DNA of 64,000 nucleotides from Amycolatopsis sp. FBCC-B4732 (GTDB taxonomy: Bacteria > Actinomycetota > Actinomycetes > Mycobacteriales > Pseudonocardiaceae): NCBI RefSeq assembly GCF_023008405.1, contig NZ_CP095376.1, positions 9,342,501 through 9,406,500 on the forward strand. Direction: 5' to 3'. Below the pieces are notes generated by a model, which saw nothing but the letters and a program-made list of their open reading frames with translations, did not search any database and was not told the origin of the DNA. This document shows positions 56,223 to 64,000 of the stretch, in pieces. Each line of letters begins with the position of its first letter. Within the stretch, counting starts at the first letter, position 1. The translations under genes and the position numbers were made by a program.

Positions 56223-57848
56223 ATGCGGCGTTCGCGCAGGCTCTGGGGACCCACGGTGGTGATGACTTCGCTGGCACTCGTGCTCGCCGCGTGCGGTGGC
56301 GGGTCGGGTAGTTCCACGGGGTCCGGCGGGGCGGACCCGGACGGCGCCGTCAGCATCTACGGCACCGAGCCGCAGAACTCGCTGGTCCCCACCAACACCA
56401 ACGAGCTGGGTGGCACCAAGGCCGTCCAGCCGATGTTCGCCACGCTCGTCGGCTTCAAGGGGGCGGACGCACAGCCGTTCAACCTGATGGCCGACTCGAT
56501 CACCACGACCGATTCCAAGGTCTACGACATCAAGATCAAGCAGGGCTGGAAGTTCCACGACGGCACCGAAGTGAAGGCGCACAACTTCGTCGATGCCTGG
56601 AACTACGGTGCCTACGCGCCGAACGGCCAGCTCAACACCGACTTCTACTCGAACATCCAGGGCTACAAGGACGTCCACCCGGCGGACGAGAACGCCAAGC
56701 CCGCCACGGACAAGATGTCCGGCCTGGTCACCAAGGGCGACTACGAGTTCCAGGTGACGCTGGACGCGCCGTTCTCCGTCTTCTCCATCAAGATCGGCTA
56801 CACCGCGTTCGCGCCGCTGCCGGACTCCTTCTTCAAGGACCCCAAGGGCTTCGAGCAGCACCCGATCGGCAACGGCCCGCTGAAGTTCGTCTCGCGGACG
56901 CCGAACCAGGACATCAAGCTCACCCGCTTCGACGACTACAAGGGTGACGACAAGGTCCACTTCAAGGACCTCGACATCAAGATCTACACCAGCCAGGAGA
57001 CGGCCTACCAGGACCTGCTGAGCGGGCGCGTCGACTTCATGGAGGCGCTGCCGCCGTCGGCGGTCGCGGGCGGAAAGTACAAGGCCGACCTCGGCGACCG
57101 GCTCGTCACCGGGCACCTGCTCGGCATCAGCACCATCGCCGTGCCGTACTACGTGCCCGGGTACGACAACCTCGAGCTGCGCAAGGCGATCTCGATGGCG
57201 ATCGACCGCGCGCAGATCACCAAGACCGTCATGAACGACACCTACGTGCCGGCCGACGGCTACATCTCGCAGGGCATCCCGGGCGCGCGGCCCGGCGTCT
57301 GCCAGTTCTGCAAGTTCGACCCCGCCGGCGCCAAGGAAGCCTTCGCGAAGTCCGGCTTCAAGGGCAAGCTGACCATCGCGTCCAACGCGGACGGCGGCCG
57401 CAAGGAACCGCTGGTCGCGGCGTGCAACAGCATCAAGAACACGCTCGGCGTCGAGTGCGACTTCGTGCCCGCGACCGACTTCGGCCAGTGGCGCAGCATC
57501 GTCACCGGCAAGAAGCTGACCGGCATGGGCCGGTCGGACTGGTCCGCGGACTACCCGTCCATCGAGGACTTCCTCAACCCGATCTACAAGACCGGCGGCT
57601 CCTCGAACGACTCCAGCTACTCGAACGCGGCGGTCGACGCGGCCCTCGCGAAGGCCGACGGCACCGCGGACAAGGACGCCGCCGTCAAGCTGTACCAGCA
57701 GGCCGAGGACCTGATCGCCAAGGACCTGCCCTCGATCCCGGTGTGGGACGAGAAGGGTGTCGCGGCGAAGTCGAAGAACCTCAAGTCGGCGGCGCTGGAC
57801 TTCCGCCGCATGCCGGACTACCCGTCCATCGAGGTCCTGAAGAAGTAG
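56223..57848 (+). CDS. dppA: Peptide/oligopeptide ABC transporter substrate-binding lipoprotein
   Basis: 541 residues from ATG 56223 (GGAGGGG just upstream; an ATG at 56211 overlaps that site). Lipobox LVLAACGG. SBP family 5: GAVSIYGTEPQNSLVPTNTN, KIKQGWKFHDGTEVKAHNFV, LRKAISMAIDRAQITKTVMN, DWSADYPSIEDFLNPIYKTG. It binds peptides outside the cell and delivers them to DppBC. A hairpin after it should make more dppA than dppBCDF. Substrate preference not readable. Confidence 0.93.
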   Translation: MRRSRRLWGPTVVMTSLALVLAACGGGSGSSTGSGGADPDGAVSIYGTEPQNSLVPTNTNELGGTKAVQPMFATLVGFKGADAQPFNLMADSITTTDSKVYDIKIKQGWKFHDGTEVKAHNFVDAWNYGAYAPNGQLNTDFYSNIQGYKDVHPADENAKPATDKMSGLVTKGDYEFQVTLDAPFSVFSIKIGYTAFAPLPDSFFKDPKGFEQHPIGNGPLKFVSRTPNQDIKLTRFDDYKGDDKVHFKDLDIKIYTSQETAYQDLLSGRVDFMEALPPSAVAGGKYKADLGDRLVTGHLLGISTIAVPYYVPGYDNLELRKAISMAIDRAQITKTVMNDTYVPADGYISQGIPGARPGVCQFCKFDPAGAKEAFAKSGFKGKLTIASNADGGRKEPLVAACNSIKNTLGVECDFVPATDFGQWRSIVTGKKLTGMGRSDWSADYPSIEDFLNPIYKTGGSSNDSSYSNAAVDAALAKADGTADKDAAVKLYQQAEDLIAKDLPSIPVWDEKGVAAKSKNLKSAALDFRRMPDYPSIEVLKK

Positions 57849-57879
57849 TGGCGCGCTGACCTGCCGCAACCACCACCAC

Positions 57880-57929
57880 GCCGTCGTGAGTGTTCGAGGC
57901 GGTTCCCACCGCCCTGAACACTCACGACG
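57880..57929 (+). terminator. Intra-operon hairpin between dppA and dppB
   Basis: CCGTCGTGAGTGTTC (57880-57894) pairs with 57915-57929, and GGCGGT with ACCGCC inside, around loop TCCC, with a 2x2 internal loop. It probably terminates part of the transcripts, so that the binding protein is made in excess. Confidence 0.65.
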
Positions 57930-57953
57930 GCCGGCGCGCACTAGGAACTCGTC

Positions 57954-58883
57954 ATGATCCGCTATGTCCTGCGACGGCTGCTCCAGCTGATCCCGGTCTT
58001 CTTCGGCACCACGTTCCTGATCTACGTCCTCGTCTGGGCCGTGCCCGGCGACCCGTTCTCCGGCAAGTGCGGTCAGACGGCCTGCCCGCAGGCCTACATC
58101 GCGCAGATGACGGAGAAGTTCCACCTGGGCGACAACGTGTTCGTCCAGTACTTCAAGTACCTCGGGAGCCTGTTCACCGGCGACTGGGGCGAAACTTTCA
58201 ACGGCACCTCGGTCGGCGAGCTGATCGCGACGTCGTACCCGATCACGTTGCGCCTGGCCGTGGTCGCGGTCGTCATCGAGGCGGTCATCGGGCTCACCGC
58301 CGGCGTGCTGACCGGCCTGCGCGGCAAGGGTTTCCTCGACAACCTGGTGCTGGTCTCGACCACGTTCCTGATCTCGCTGCCGGTGTTCGTCACCGCGATC
58401 GTGCTGCAGCTGGCCCTGGGCAGCAACGGCCTCGGCCTGATCGAAGCCAGCGTGTCGGACAACCCGAGCGTCGGCGAGCTGATCGTGCCGGGCATCGCGC
58501 TCGGCAGCCTCTCGATGGCTTACGTCGCCAGGCTGTCGAGAACGAGCATCGCCGAGAACCGCCGCGCCGACTACGTGCGCACGGCGATCGCGAAGGGCCA
58601 GCCGAACAGCCGCGTCGTCGGCGTCCACCTGCTGCGCAACTCGGTGATCCCGGTGCTCACGTTCCTCGGCACCGACCTCGGCGCGCTGATGGGCGGCGCG
58701 ATCGTCACCGAAGGCGTGTTCAACATCAACGGACTGGGCGGGCTCATCTTCCGCGGCATCCAGAACCGGGAGAGCGCGACCGTCGTCGGGGTGGTCGTCC
58801 TGCTGGTCGTGGTGTACCTGCTGATGAGCCTGATCGTCGACCTGCTGTACGCCGTTCTCGACCCGAGGATCCGCTATGACTGA
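57954..58883 (+). CDS. dppB: Peptide ABC transporter permease, DppB type
   Basis: 309 residues, six membrane helices. N-terminus IRYVLRRLLQLIPVFFGTTF is typical of DppB/OppB. A long extracytoplasmic loop follows helix 1. The EAA coupling motif reads YVRTAIAKGQPNSRVVGVHL. Forms the channel with DppC; stop overlaps dppC by 8 bases. Confidence 0.93.
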   Translation: MIRYVLRRLLQLIPVFFGTTFLIYVLVWAVPGDPFSGKCGQTACPQAYIAQMTEKFHLGDNVFVQYFKYLGSLFTGDWGETFNGTSVGELIATSYPITLRLAVVAVVIEAVIGLTAGVLTGLRGKGFLDNLVLVSTTFLISLPVFVTAIVLQLALGSNGLGLIEASVSDNPSVGELIVPGIALGSLSMAYVARLSRTSIAENRRADYVRTAIAKGQPNSRVVGVHLLRNSVIPVLTFLGTDLGALMGGAIVTEGVFNINGLGGLIFRGIQNRESATVVGVVVLLVVVYLLMSLIVDLLYAVLDPRIRYD

Positions 58884-59829
58884 CCCGAACCTGGTGGGCG
58901 GCGGCGGGGCCGACGCGGCCGAGCTGTCCCGCCTCGACGACTCCGCCAAGGGCCCGCAGAAACCCCGCAGCCTGTGGGGCGACGCCTGGCGCCAGCTGCG
59001 GCGCAAGCCCGCGTTCGTCGTCTCGGCCGTGATCATCGCCCTGATCGTGCTGATCGCGATCGCGCCCGGCCTGTTCAGCTCGCGCGATGCCGGCTTCAGC
59101 GATCTCACGCACGCCAACGAAGGCCCGTCCGGGGACGCCTGGTTCGGCTACGACAACCAGGGTTACGACGTATACGCGCGCACCATCTACGGCGCCCGCG
59201 CGTCCCTGCTGGTCGGGGTCTTCTCGACGCTGCTGACCGTCCTCTTCGGATCGCTCGTCGGCATCCTGGCCGGCTACTACGGGCGGTTCGTCGACAGTCT
59301 CCTGTCCCGCTTCGGCGACATCTTCGCCGGCCTGCCGTTCGTGCTCGGCGCGATCGTCATCCTGACGACGTTCAACGCGCCCGGCGCGAACCCCGGCGCG
59401 GTCACCATCATCGTGCAGGTGGTCTGCTCGATCGCGGTGCTGAGCTGGCCGGTGGCCATGCGCATCATGCGCTCGGCGACGCTGGTGGCCAAGCAGCTCG
59501 ACTACGTCAAGGCCGCGCGCGGCCTCGGCGCCAGCACCCCGCGGATCATCTTCCGGCACCTGCTGCCGAACACGATCGCGCCGGTGCTGGTGTACGCGAC
59601 CATCGCGCTCGGCGCGTTCATCGGTGCCGAAGCGACGCTGGCCTACCTCGGCATCGGGGTGCGCCCGCCGGTGATCTCGTGGGGCGTGATGATCAGCGAC
59701 TCGCGGGACTACTTCCGCGTCGACCCGCACATGCTGCTGTTCCCCGGCGCCTTCGTCACCCTGACCGTGCTGGCCTTCGTGATGCTCGGCGACGGCATCC
59801 GCGACGCGCTCGATCCGAAGTCGAGGTAG
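58876..59829 (+). CDS. dppC: Peptide ABC transporter permease, DppC type
   Basis: 317 residues. A 45-residue cytoplasmic N-terminus precedes helix 1 (AFVVSAVIIALIVLIAIAPG). The loop has TDLGYDxxxRxIYGAR-like residues (WFGYDNQGYDVYARTIYGAR). EAA motif: YVKAARGLGASTPRIIFRHL. C-terminus LGDGIRDALDPKSR is diagnostic for DppC/OppC. Pairs with DppB. Confidence 0.93.
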   Translation: MTDPNLVGGGGADAAELSRLDDSAKGPQKPRSLWGDAWRQLRRKPAFVVSAVIIALIVLIAIAPGLFSSRDAGFSDLTHANEGPSGDAWFGYDNQGYDVYARTIYGARASLLVGVFSTLLTVLFGSLVGILAGYYGRFVDSLLSRFGDIFAGLPFVLGAIVILTTFNAPGANPGAVTIIVQVVCSIAVLSWPVAMRIMRSATLVAKQLDYVKAARGLGASTPRIIFRHLLPNTIAPVLVYATIALGAFIGAEATLAYLGIGVRPPVISWGVMISDSRDYFRVDPHMLLFPGAFVTLTVLAFVMLGDGIRDALDPKSR

Positions 59830-59835
59830 ATCCCC

Positions 59836-60831
59836 TTGTCCGACAACGAACTCCTGCTCGAAGTAGAGGATCTGCACGTCGAGTTCCGCACCGCCGACGG
59901 CGTGGCGAACGTCCTCAACGGCGTCGGCTACTCGGTGCACGCCGGGGAAACCCTGGCCGTGCTCGGGGAATCCGGGTCCGGGAAGAGCGTCACGGCGCAG
60001 ACCGTGATGGGCATCCTGGACATGCCGCCCGGCGTGATCACCGCCGGGGCCGTGCGCTGGCGCGGCGAAGACCTGCTGACGGCGTCGGAGGAACGGCGCC
60101 GCGAAGTCCGCGGCAGCGAAGTCGCGATGATCTTCCAGGACGCGCTTTCCGCGCTGAACCCGGTGTTCACCGTGGGCTTCCAGATCGAGGAACAGCTGCG
60201 CGTCCGGCTCGGGATGTCCAAGAAGGACGCCCGGAAGCGCGCGATCGAACTCCTCGACACCGTCCGCATCCCGGCCGCCGAGCGCCGGATCAAGGACTAC
60301 CCGCACCAGTTCTCCGGCGGCATGCGCCAGCGCGCGATGATCGCGATGTCGCTCGCGCTCGACCCCGACCTGCTCATCGCCGACGAGCCGACCACCGCGC
60401 TCGACGTCACCGTGCAGGCCCAGATCATGGACCTGCTGGCCGAGATCCAGGCCGAGCGCAAGATGGGGCTGGTGCTCATCACCCACGACCTCGGGGTCGT
60501 CGCCGAGGTCGCCGACCGGATCGCGGTGATGTACGCGGGCCGGATCGTCGAGCAGGCCGACGTCGTCGAGCTGTTCCGCGCCCCGGCCCACCCCTACACC
60601 GCCGCGCTGATGGACTCGCTGCCGCGGCTGGACCTCAAAGGACAGACACTGGAGACCATCAAGGGCCTGCCGCCGAGCCTGCTCGACATCCCGCCCGGCT
60701 GCGCGTTCCACCCGCGGTGCAAGCGCGCCGAGGCCCGCTGTTCCGAGGAAGTCCCGCCACCGCTGGGGATCGGCTTCGGCCGGACCAGCGCGTGCCACTT
60801 CGCCGAAGAGGTGGTGAACTCCCGTGCCTGA
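59836..60831 (+). CDS. dppD: Peptide ABC transporter ATP-binding protein, DppD type
   Basis: 331 residues from a TTG start 6 bases after dppC. Walker [16 protein letters not shown] (~43-57), signature [13 protein letters not shown], Walker [21 protein letters not shown], switch His [11 protein letters not shown]. The C-terminal Cys cluster [17 protein letters not shown] plus a later Cys (SACHF) is the usual OppD/DppD iron-sulfur-type motif. Overlaps dppF by 8 bases. Confidence 0.94.
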   Translation: MSDNELLLEVEDLHVEFRTADGVANVLNGVGYSVHAGETLAVLGESGSGKSVTAQTVMGILDMPPGVITAGAVRWRGEDLLTASEERRREVRGSEVAMIFQDALSALNPVFTVGFQIEEQLRVRLGMSKKDARKRAIELLDTVRIPAAERRIKDYPHQFSGGMRQRAMIAMSLALDPDLLIADEPTTALDVTVQAQIMDLLAEIQAERKMGLVLITHDLGVVAEVADRIAVMYAGRIVEQADVVELFRAPAHPYTAALMDSLPRLDLKGQTLETIKGLPPSLLDIPPGCAFHPRCKRAEARCSEEVPPPLGIGFGRTSACHFAEEVVNSRA

Positions 60832-61822
60832 CCCCATCCTCTCGGTCACCGACCTGAAGAAGTACTTCCCGGTGCGCACCGGCATCCTGTTCAAGCGCAC
60901 GATCGGGCAGGTCAAGGCGGTCGACGGCGTTTCGTTCGACCTGCAGCCCGGCGAAACCCTCGGCGTCGTCGGCGAATCCGGCTGCGGCAAGTCGACGTTG
61001 GCCCAGGTGCTGATGCGCCTGGAGGAGCCGACCGCCGGCACCGCGAAGTTCGAAGGCCGCGACATCTTTTCGATGCGCGGCGCCGAACTGCGCAAGCTGC
61101 GGCGCGAGATCCAGATCGTGCTGCAGGACCCGTACACCTCGCTCAACCCGCGGATGACGGTCGGCGACATCGTCGGCGAGCCCTTCGAAATCCACCCCGA
61201 CGTCGCGCCGAAGGGGTCGCGCGCGGCCAAGGTGCGTGAGCTGCTGGACGTGGTCGGGCTCAACCCCGAGCACCTCAACCGCTACCCGCACCAGTTCTCC
61301 GGCGGGCAGCGCCAGCGCATCGGCATCGCGCGGGCGCTGGCCCTGCGGCCCAAGGTGATCATCTGCGACGAGCCGGTGTCCGCGTTGGACGTCTCCATCC
61401 AGGCGCAGGTGATGAACCTGCTCGGCGACCTGCAGAGCGAGTTCGGGCTGTCGTACGTGTTCATCGCGCACGACCTGTCGGTGGTGCGCCACCTGTCCAC
61501 CCGGGTCGCGGTGATGTACCTCGGCAAGATCGTCGAAGTCGGCACCGACGAGGAGATCTACGAACGACCGTCCCACCCGTACACCCAGGCGCTGCTGTCC
61601 GCGGTGCCGGTGGCGGACCCGGCCGTGCGCGGCCGCCGCCAGGTGATCCGGCTGACCGGTGACGTGCCGAGTCCCCTGGATCCCCCGTCCGGGTGCCGGT
61701 TCCGCACGCGGTGCTGGAAAGCGCAGGAGAAGTGCGCGGAGGAGGTGCCCGAGCTGGTGCCGCGGACGGACGGTCACTTGTCAGCTTGTCACTTCGCGGA
61801 GCAGAAGTCGGTTGTTCCATAA
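60824..61822 (+). CDS. dppF: Peptide ABC transporter ATP-binding protein, DppF type
   Basis: 332 residues, GTG start inside the end of dppD. N-terminus [20 protein letters not shown] is typical of DppF/OppF. Walker [16 protein letters not shown] (~49-63), signature [15 protein letters not shown], Walker [20 protein letters not shown]-terminal Cys motif [18 protein letters not shown]. With DppD it drives import. Last gene of the operon. Confidence 0.94.
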   Translation: MPDPILSVTDLKKYFPVRTGILFKRTIGQVKAVDGVSFDLQPGETLGVVGESGCGKSTLAQVLMRLEEPTAGTAKFEGRDIFSMRGAELRKLRREIQIVLQDPYTSLNPRMTVGDIVGEPFEIHPDVAPKGSRAAKVRELLDVVGLNPEHLNRYPHQFSGGQRQRIGIARALALRPKVIICDEPVSALDVSIQAQVMNLLGDLQSEFGLSYVFIAHDLSVVRHLSTRVAVMYLGKIVEVGTDEEIYERPSHPYTQALLSAVPVADPAVRGRRQVIRLTGDVPSPLDPPSGCRFRTRCWKAQEKCAEEVPELVPRTDGHLSACHFAEQKSVVP

Positions 61823-61895
61823 CGTCCGTTAGGCCGTTGTGGCTGCATTGTCCGGTCTATACGGTGCAGGAACCGCTTTCCCGAGGAGGAGAATC

Positions 61896-63617
61896 GTGAA
61901 GAGACCCAGGCTTTTCGCCGCGGCCATGGCCGTCCCGCTGTTCGGGGCGATCACGGCCGTCGCGGTGCCGGTGGCTTCGGCCCAGCCCGCGCTGGCCGGC
62001 CCGGCGACCGAGTTCACCGTGCTCGCCAAGGACGTCCAGAGCATCGCGACCGCGCAGCAGGCGATCCGGGCCGCGGGCGGCACGGTGCTGGAGACCAACT
62101 CGGCGGTCGGCCTGATCAAGGCCAGTGCCCCGGCCACCGGCTTCACCGAGCGCGTGTCCTCGAACCGCGCGGTCTTCGGCGCCGCCAAGGCGCAGGTCAT
62201 CGGCTCGGTGCCGAAGGACGGCAAGAAGACCAAGAACAACAACGTCGAGAAGGAAGGCCGCGGCGCCGCGTCGAAGAAGGCCGCCGCGAACAAGGCCGTC
62301 GGGATGGACCCGCTGGACGACCAGCTCTGGGGCCTCAAGTCCGTCCGCTCGGACCTCTCGCGCACCAAGCAGCCCGGCAGCAAACAGGTCAAGGTCGGCG
62401 TCATCGACACCGGCATCGACGGCACGCACCCGGACATCGCGCCGAACTTCGACGCGGCCGACTCGCGCAACTTCGTCAAGGACATCCCGTTCGACGTCAA
62501 CGGCGTCGAGGTCGACGGCCCGTGCGAGTTCCGCGGCTGCGTCGACCCGGTCAACCACGACGACGGCGCGCACGGCACGCACGTCGCCGGCACGATCGCC
62601 GCGGCGGCGAACGGCTTCGGCATCTCGGGCGTCGCGCCGAACGTGTCGCTGGTGAACATCCGCGCCGGGCAGGACTCGGGCTACTTCTTCCTGCAGCCGA
62701 CCGTCGACGCGCTGACCTACGCCGGCGACGCCGGCATCGACGTGGTCAACATGTCGTTCTACACCGACCCGTGGCTGTACAACTGCACGGCGAACCCGGC
62801 CGACTCGGCCGCGGAGCAGGCCGAGCAGCGCACGATCATCGAAGCCACGCAGCGCGCTCTGAACTACGCGCACAAGAAGGGCGTCACGATGGTCGTCGCG
62901 CTGGGCAACCAGCACACCGACCTGGGCGCGCCGCAGCCGGACACCACCAGCCCGGACTACCCGGCGAACACGACGCACCCGCGGCAGGTCGACAACAGCT
63001 CCTGCCTCAGCCTGCCGGTCGAGGGCAACCACACGATCGGCGTGAGCGCGTTCGGGCCGTCGCAGGCGAAGGCGGACTACTCGAACTACGGCACCGAGCA
63101 GATCTCGGTTTCCGCGCCGGGCGGCTACTTCCGCGACGGCTTCGGCACGCCGTGGTTCCGCACGGTCGAGAACGAGATCCTCTCGGCGTACCCGAAGAAC
63201 GTCGGCGTCGTCGAGGGCAACATCGACGCGGACGGCAACATCACCGAGGCCGGCCTGGCCGCGGGCATCAAGAAGGCGACGGCGCCGGACGGCCGGGTCG
63301 GCTACTACCAGTGGCTGCAGGGCACGTCGATGGCGACCCCGCACGCGACCGGCGTCGCGGCGCTGATCGTTTCGCAGTACGGCAAGAAGTCGCACGGCGA
63401 CTTCGGCCTGGACCCGGACAAGGTCCAGCGGGTCCTCGAGGGCACGGCGTCGGACATCGCCTGCCCGGTGCCGCGGACGGTCGACTACACCGACGAAGGC
63501 CGCGGGCCGGAGTTCACGGCCACCTGCGAAGGTGACGCGTCGTTCAACGGCTTCTACGGCAACGGCGCGGTCGACGCCTACGCGGCGGTGACCCGCGGGT
63601 CGCAGTACCTGAAGTAG
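61896..63617 (+). CDS. Secreted subtilisin-like serine protease (S8)
   Basis: 573 residues from GTG 61896 (GGAGGAG upstream). Sec signal peptide ending near PVASAQPALA. An inhibitor-I9-like propeptide follows (~38-90), then a Lys/Asn-rich linker. Catalytic triad: Asp in KVGVIDTGIDGTHPD (~165), His in DDGAHGTHVAGTIAA (~228), Ser in LQGTSMATPHATGVAAL (~489), all intact. Four or more Cys suggest disulfides. Its position after a peptide importer suggests that digestion and uptake of peptides work together, though it has its own leader and no operon overlap. Confidence 0.93.
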   Translation: MKRPRLFAAAMAVPLFGAITAVAVPVASAQPALAGPATEFTVLAKDVQSIATAQQAIRAAGGTVLETNSAVGLIKASAPATGFTERVSSNRAVFGAAKAQVIGSVPKDGKKTKNNNVEKEGRGAASKKAAANKAVGMDPLDDQLWGLKSVRSDLSRTKQPGSKQVKVGVIDTGIDGTHPDIAPNFDAADSRNFVKDIPFDVNGVEVDGPCEFRGCVDPVNHDDGAHGTHVAGTIAAAANGFGISGVAPNVSLVNIRAGQDSGYFFLQPTVDALTYAGDAGIDVVNMSFYTDPWLYNCTANPADSAAEQAEQRTIIEATQRALNYAHKKGVTMVVALGNQHTDLGAPQPDTTSPDYPANTTHPRQVDNSSCLSLPVEGNHTIGVSAFGPSQAKADYSNYGTEQISVSAPGGYFRDGFGTPWFRTVENEILSAYPKNVGVVEGNIDADGNITEAGLAAGIKKATAPDGRVGYYQWLQGTSMATPHATGVAALIVSQYGKKSHGDFGLDPDKVQRVLEGTASDIACPVPRTVDYTDEGRGPEFTATCEGDASFNGFYGNGAVDAYAAVTRGSQYLK

Positions 63618-63629
63618 AAGAATTTCGAA

Positions 63630-63668
63630 CGAACCGCCCCGGACAGGCAACCTGTCCGGGGCGGTTCG
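63630..63668. terminator. Strong terminator hairpin after subtilase gene
   Basis: CGAACCGCCCCGGACAGG (63630-63647), loop CAA, and a perfect 18-base complement (63651-63668), followed by CGTTT. Confidence 0.85.
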
Positions 63669-63697
63669 CGTTTACCGCGGGACTGGGGGGAGTTCCG

Positions 63698-64000
63698 TTG
63701 AACGTGCGTGAACCGGCGCTACCGGTCGATCCGCGGTGGCCGGGCGAGCCGACGGTGCTGGAAGTGGGCCGGGCACGGCGGTGGCTCGCGCGGCGCGGGG
63801 TCGCGGTCTGGTTGCCGACCCGGGTGCTCGCCCTGCGCCTCGGCGGCCGGGGCATCGGAACTCGGGGGACTCCCGGTTTCGCGATCGTCCTCGCGGTGTT
63901 GTGGACGCTCACCGGGGTCGCGTTCAAGCGGAACGACCTGCCGGGGGAAGCGGCGGTCCTCGCCGTCCTCTACGCCTCGTTCCACGTGGCCCGCTGGCGC
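63698..64000 (+). CDS. Membrane protein, N-terminal part (runs off the window)
   Basis: Open from TTG 63698 (GGGGGAG five bases upstream; a GTG at 63704 is in frame) for 101 codons to the window edge without a stop. Starts with a hydrophilic segment (PALPVDPRWPGEPTVLEVGR), then hydrophobic FAIVLAVLWTLTGVAF and AAVLAVLYASFHVA. Third-position GC is typical of a real gene. No family assigned from this portion. Confidence 0.6.
   Translation, partial: MNVREPALPVDPRWPGEPTVLEVGRARRWLARRGVAVWLPTRVLALRLGGRGIGTRGTPGFAIVLAVLWTLTGVAFKRNDLPGEAAVLAVLYASFHVARWR

Overview
High-GC actinobacterial chromosome with a near-complete bias for G/C at third codon positions. The gene content and order fit a member of the Pseudonocardiaceae, most likely Amycolatopsis or a close relative; this is inferred, not proven. 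The backbone follows the order of the Mycobacterium tuberculosis Rv1011-Rv1026 block as I remember it: ispE, acyl-AMP ligase, pth and rplY (reverse), prs and glmU (reverse), TetR regulator, mfd, mazG, a murein-hydrolase gene at the lpqU position, eno, a FtsB/DivIC-like gene, a DUF501 gene and ppx. No IS element, prophage or CRISPR array was seen.

Layout. 0-5.7 kb: a frameshifted MFS exporter fragment, a TetR gene, ispE, an ASCH-domain gene, an ABC-F gene and an acyl-AMP ligase. 5.8-13.4 kb, mostly reverse: two miniature DivIVA-motif genes, pth, rplY, (forward) a lipoprotein and an NAD-binding protein, an LLM oxidoreductase, prs and glmU. 13.5-15.4 kb: a diguanylate cyclase and tRNA-Gln(TTG). 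15.6-27.6 kb: a variable stretch with a desaturase, TetR, isochorismatase-like gene plus tandem NUDIX genes, a deleted SDR, a PQQ-type glucose/sorbosone dehydrogenase-like lipoprotein, an alpha/beta hydrolase, a two-component system, a methyltransferase, a decaying DedA gene, an XRE regulator and a second LLM enzyme. 27.7-34.2 kb: mfd, a 25-bp minisatellite, a SurA-like lipoprotein and mazG.

34.2-48.8 kb is a block absent from the mycobacterial order. It holds an ECF sigma/anti-sigma/ABC exporter operon; then an operon of glycosyltransferase (rgt-like), FAD monooxygenase (rox-like) and HelD-type helicase (helR-like) behind an inverted repeat that resembles the rifamycin-associated element (RAE); then a PPOX protein, a TetR/SGNH-hydrolase pair, and the efeUOB ferrous-iron system with iron-box operators. 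Drug modification by two chemistries plus RNA-polymerase protection under one operator is the standout system of the window.

49-64 kb: two lytic transglycosylases flanking eno, the FtsB-like gene and DUF501; ppx; a complete dpp-type peptide ABC transporter; a secreted subtilase; and the start of a membrane protein running off the end.

Two patterns recur. At least fourteen start codons sit 6-7 bases behind a TANNNT -10 box, implying leaderless mRNAs. Long, nearly perfect hairpins with related TTTCATGA-type cores sit at gene ends.
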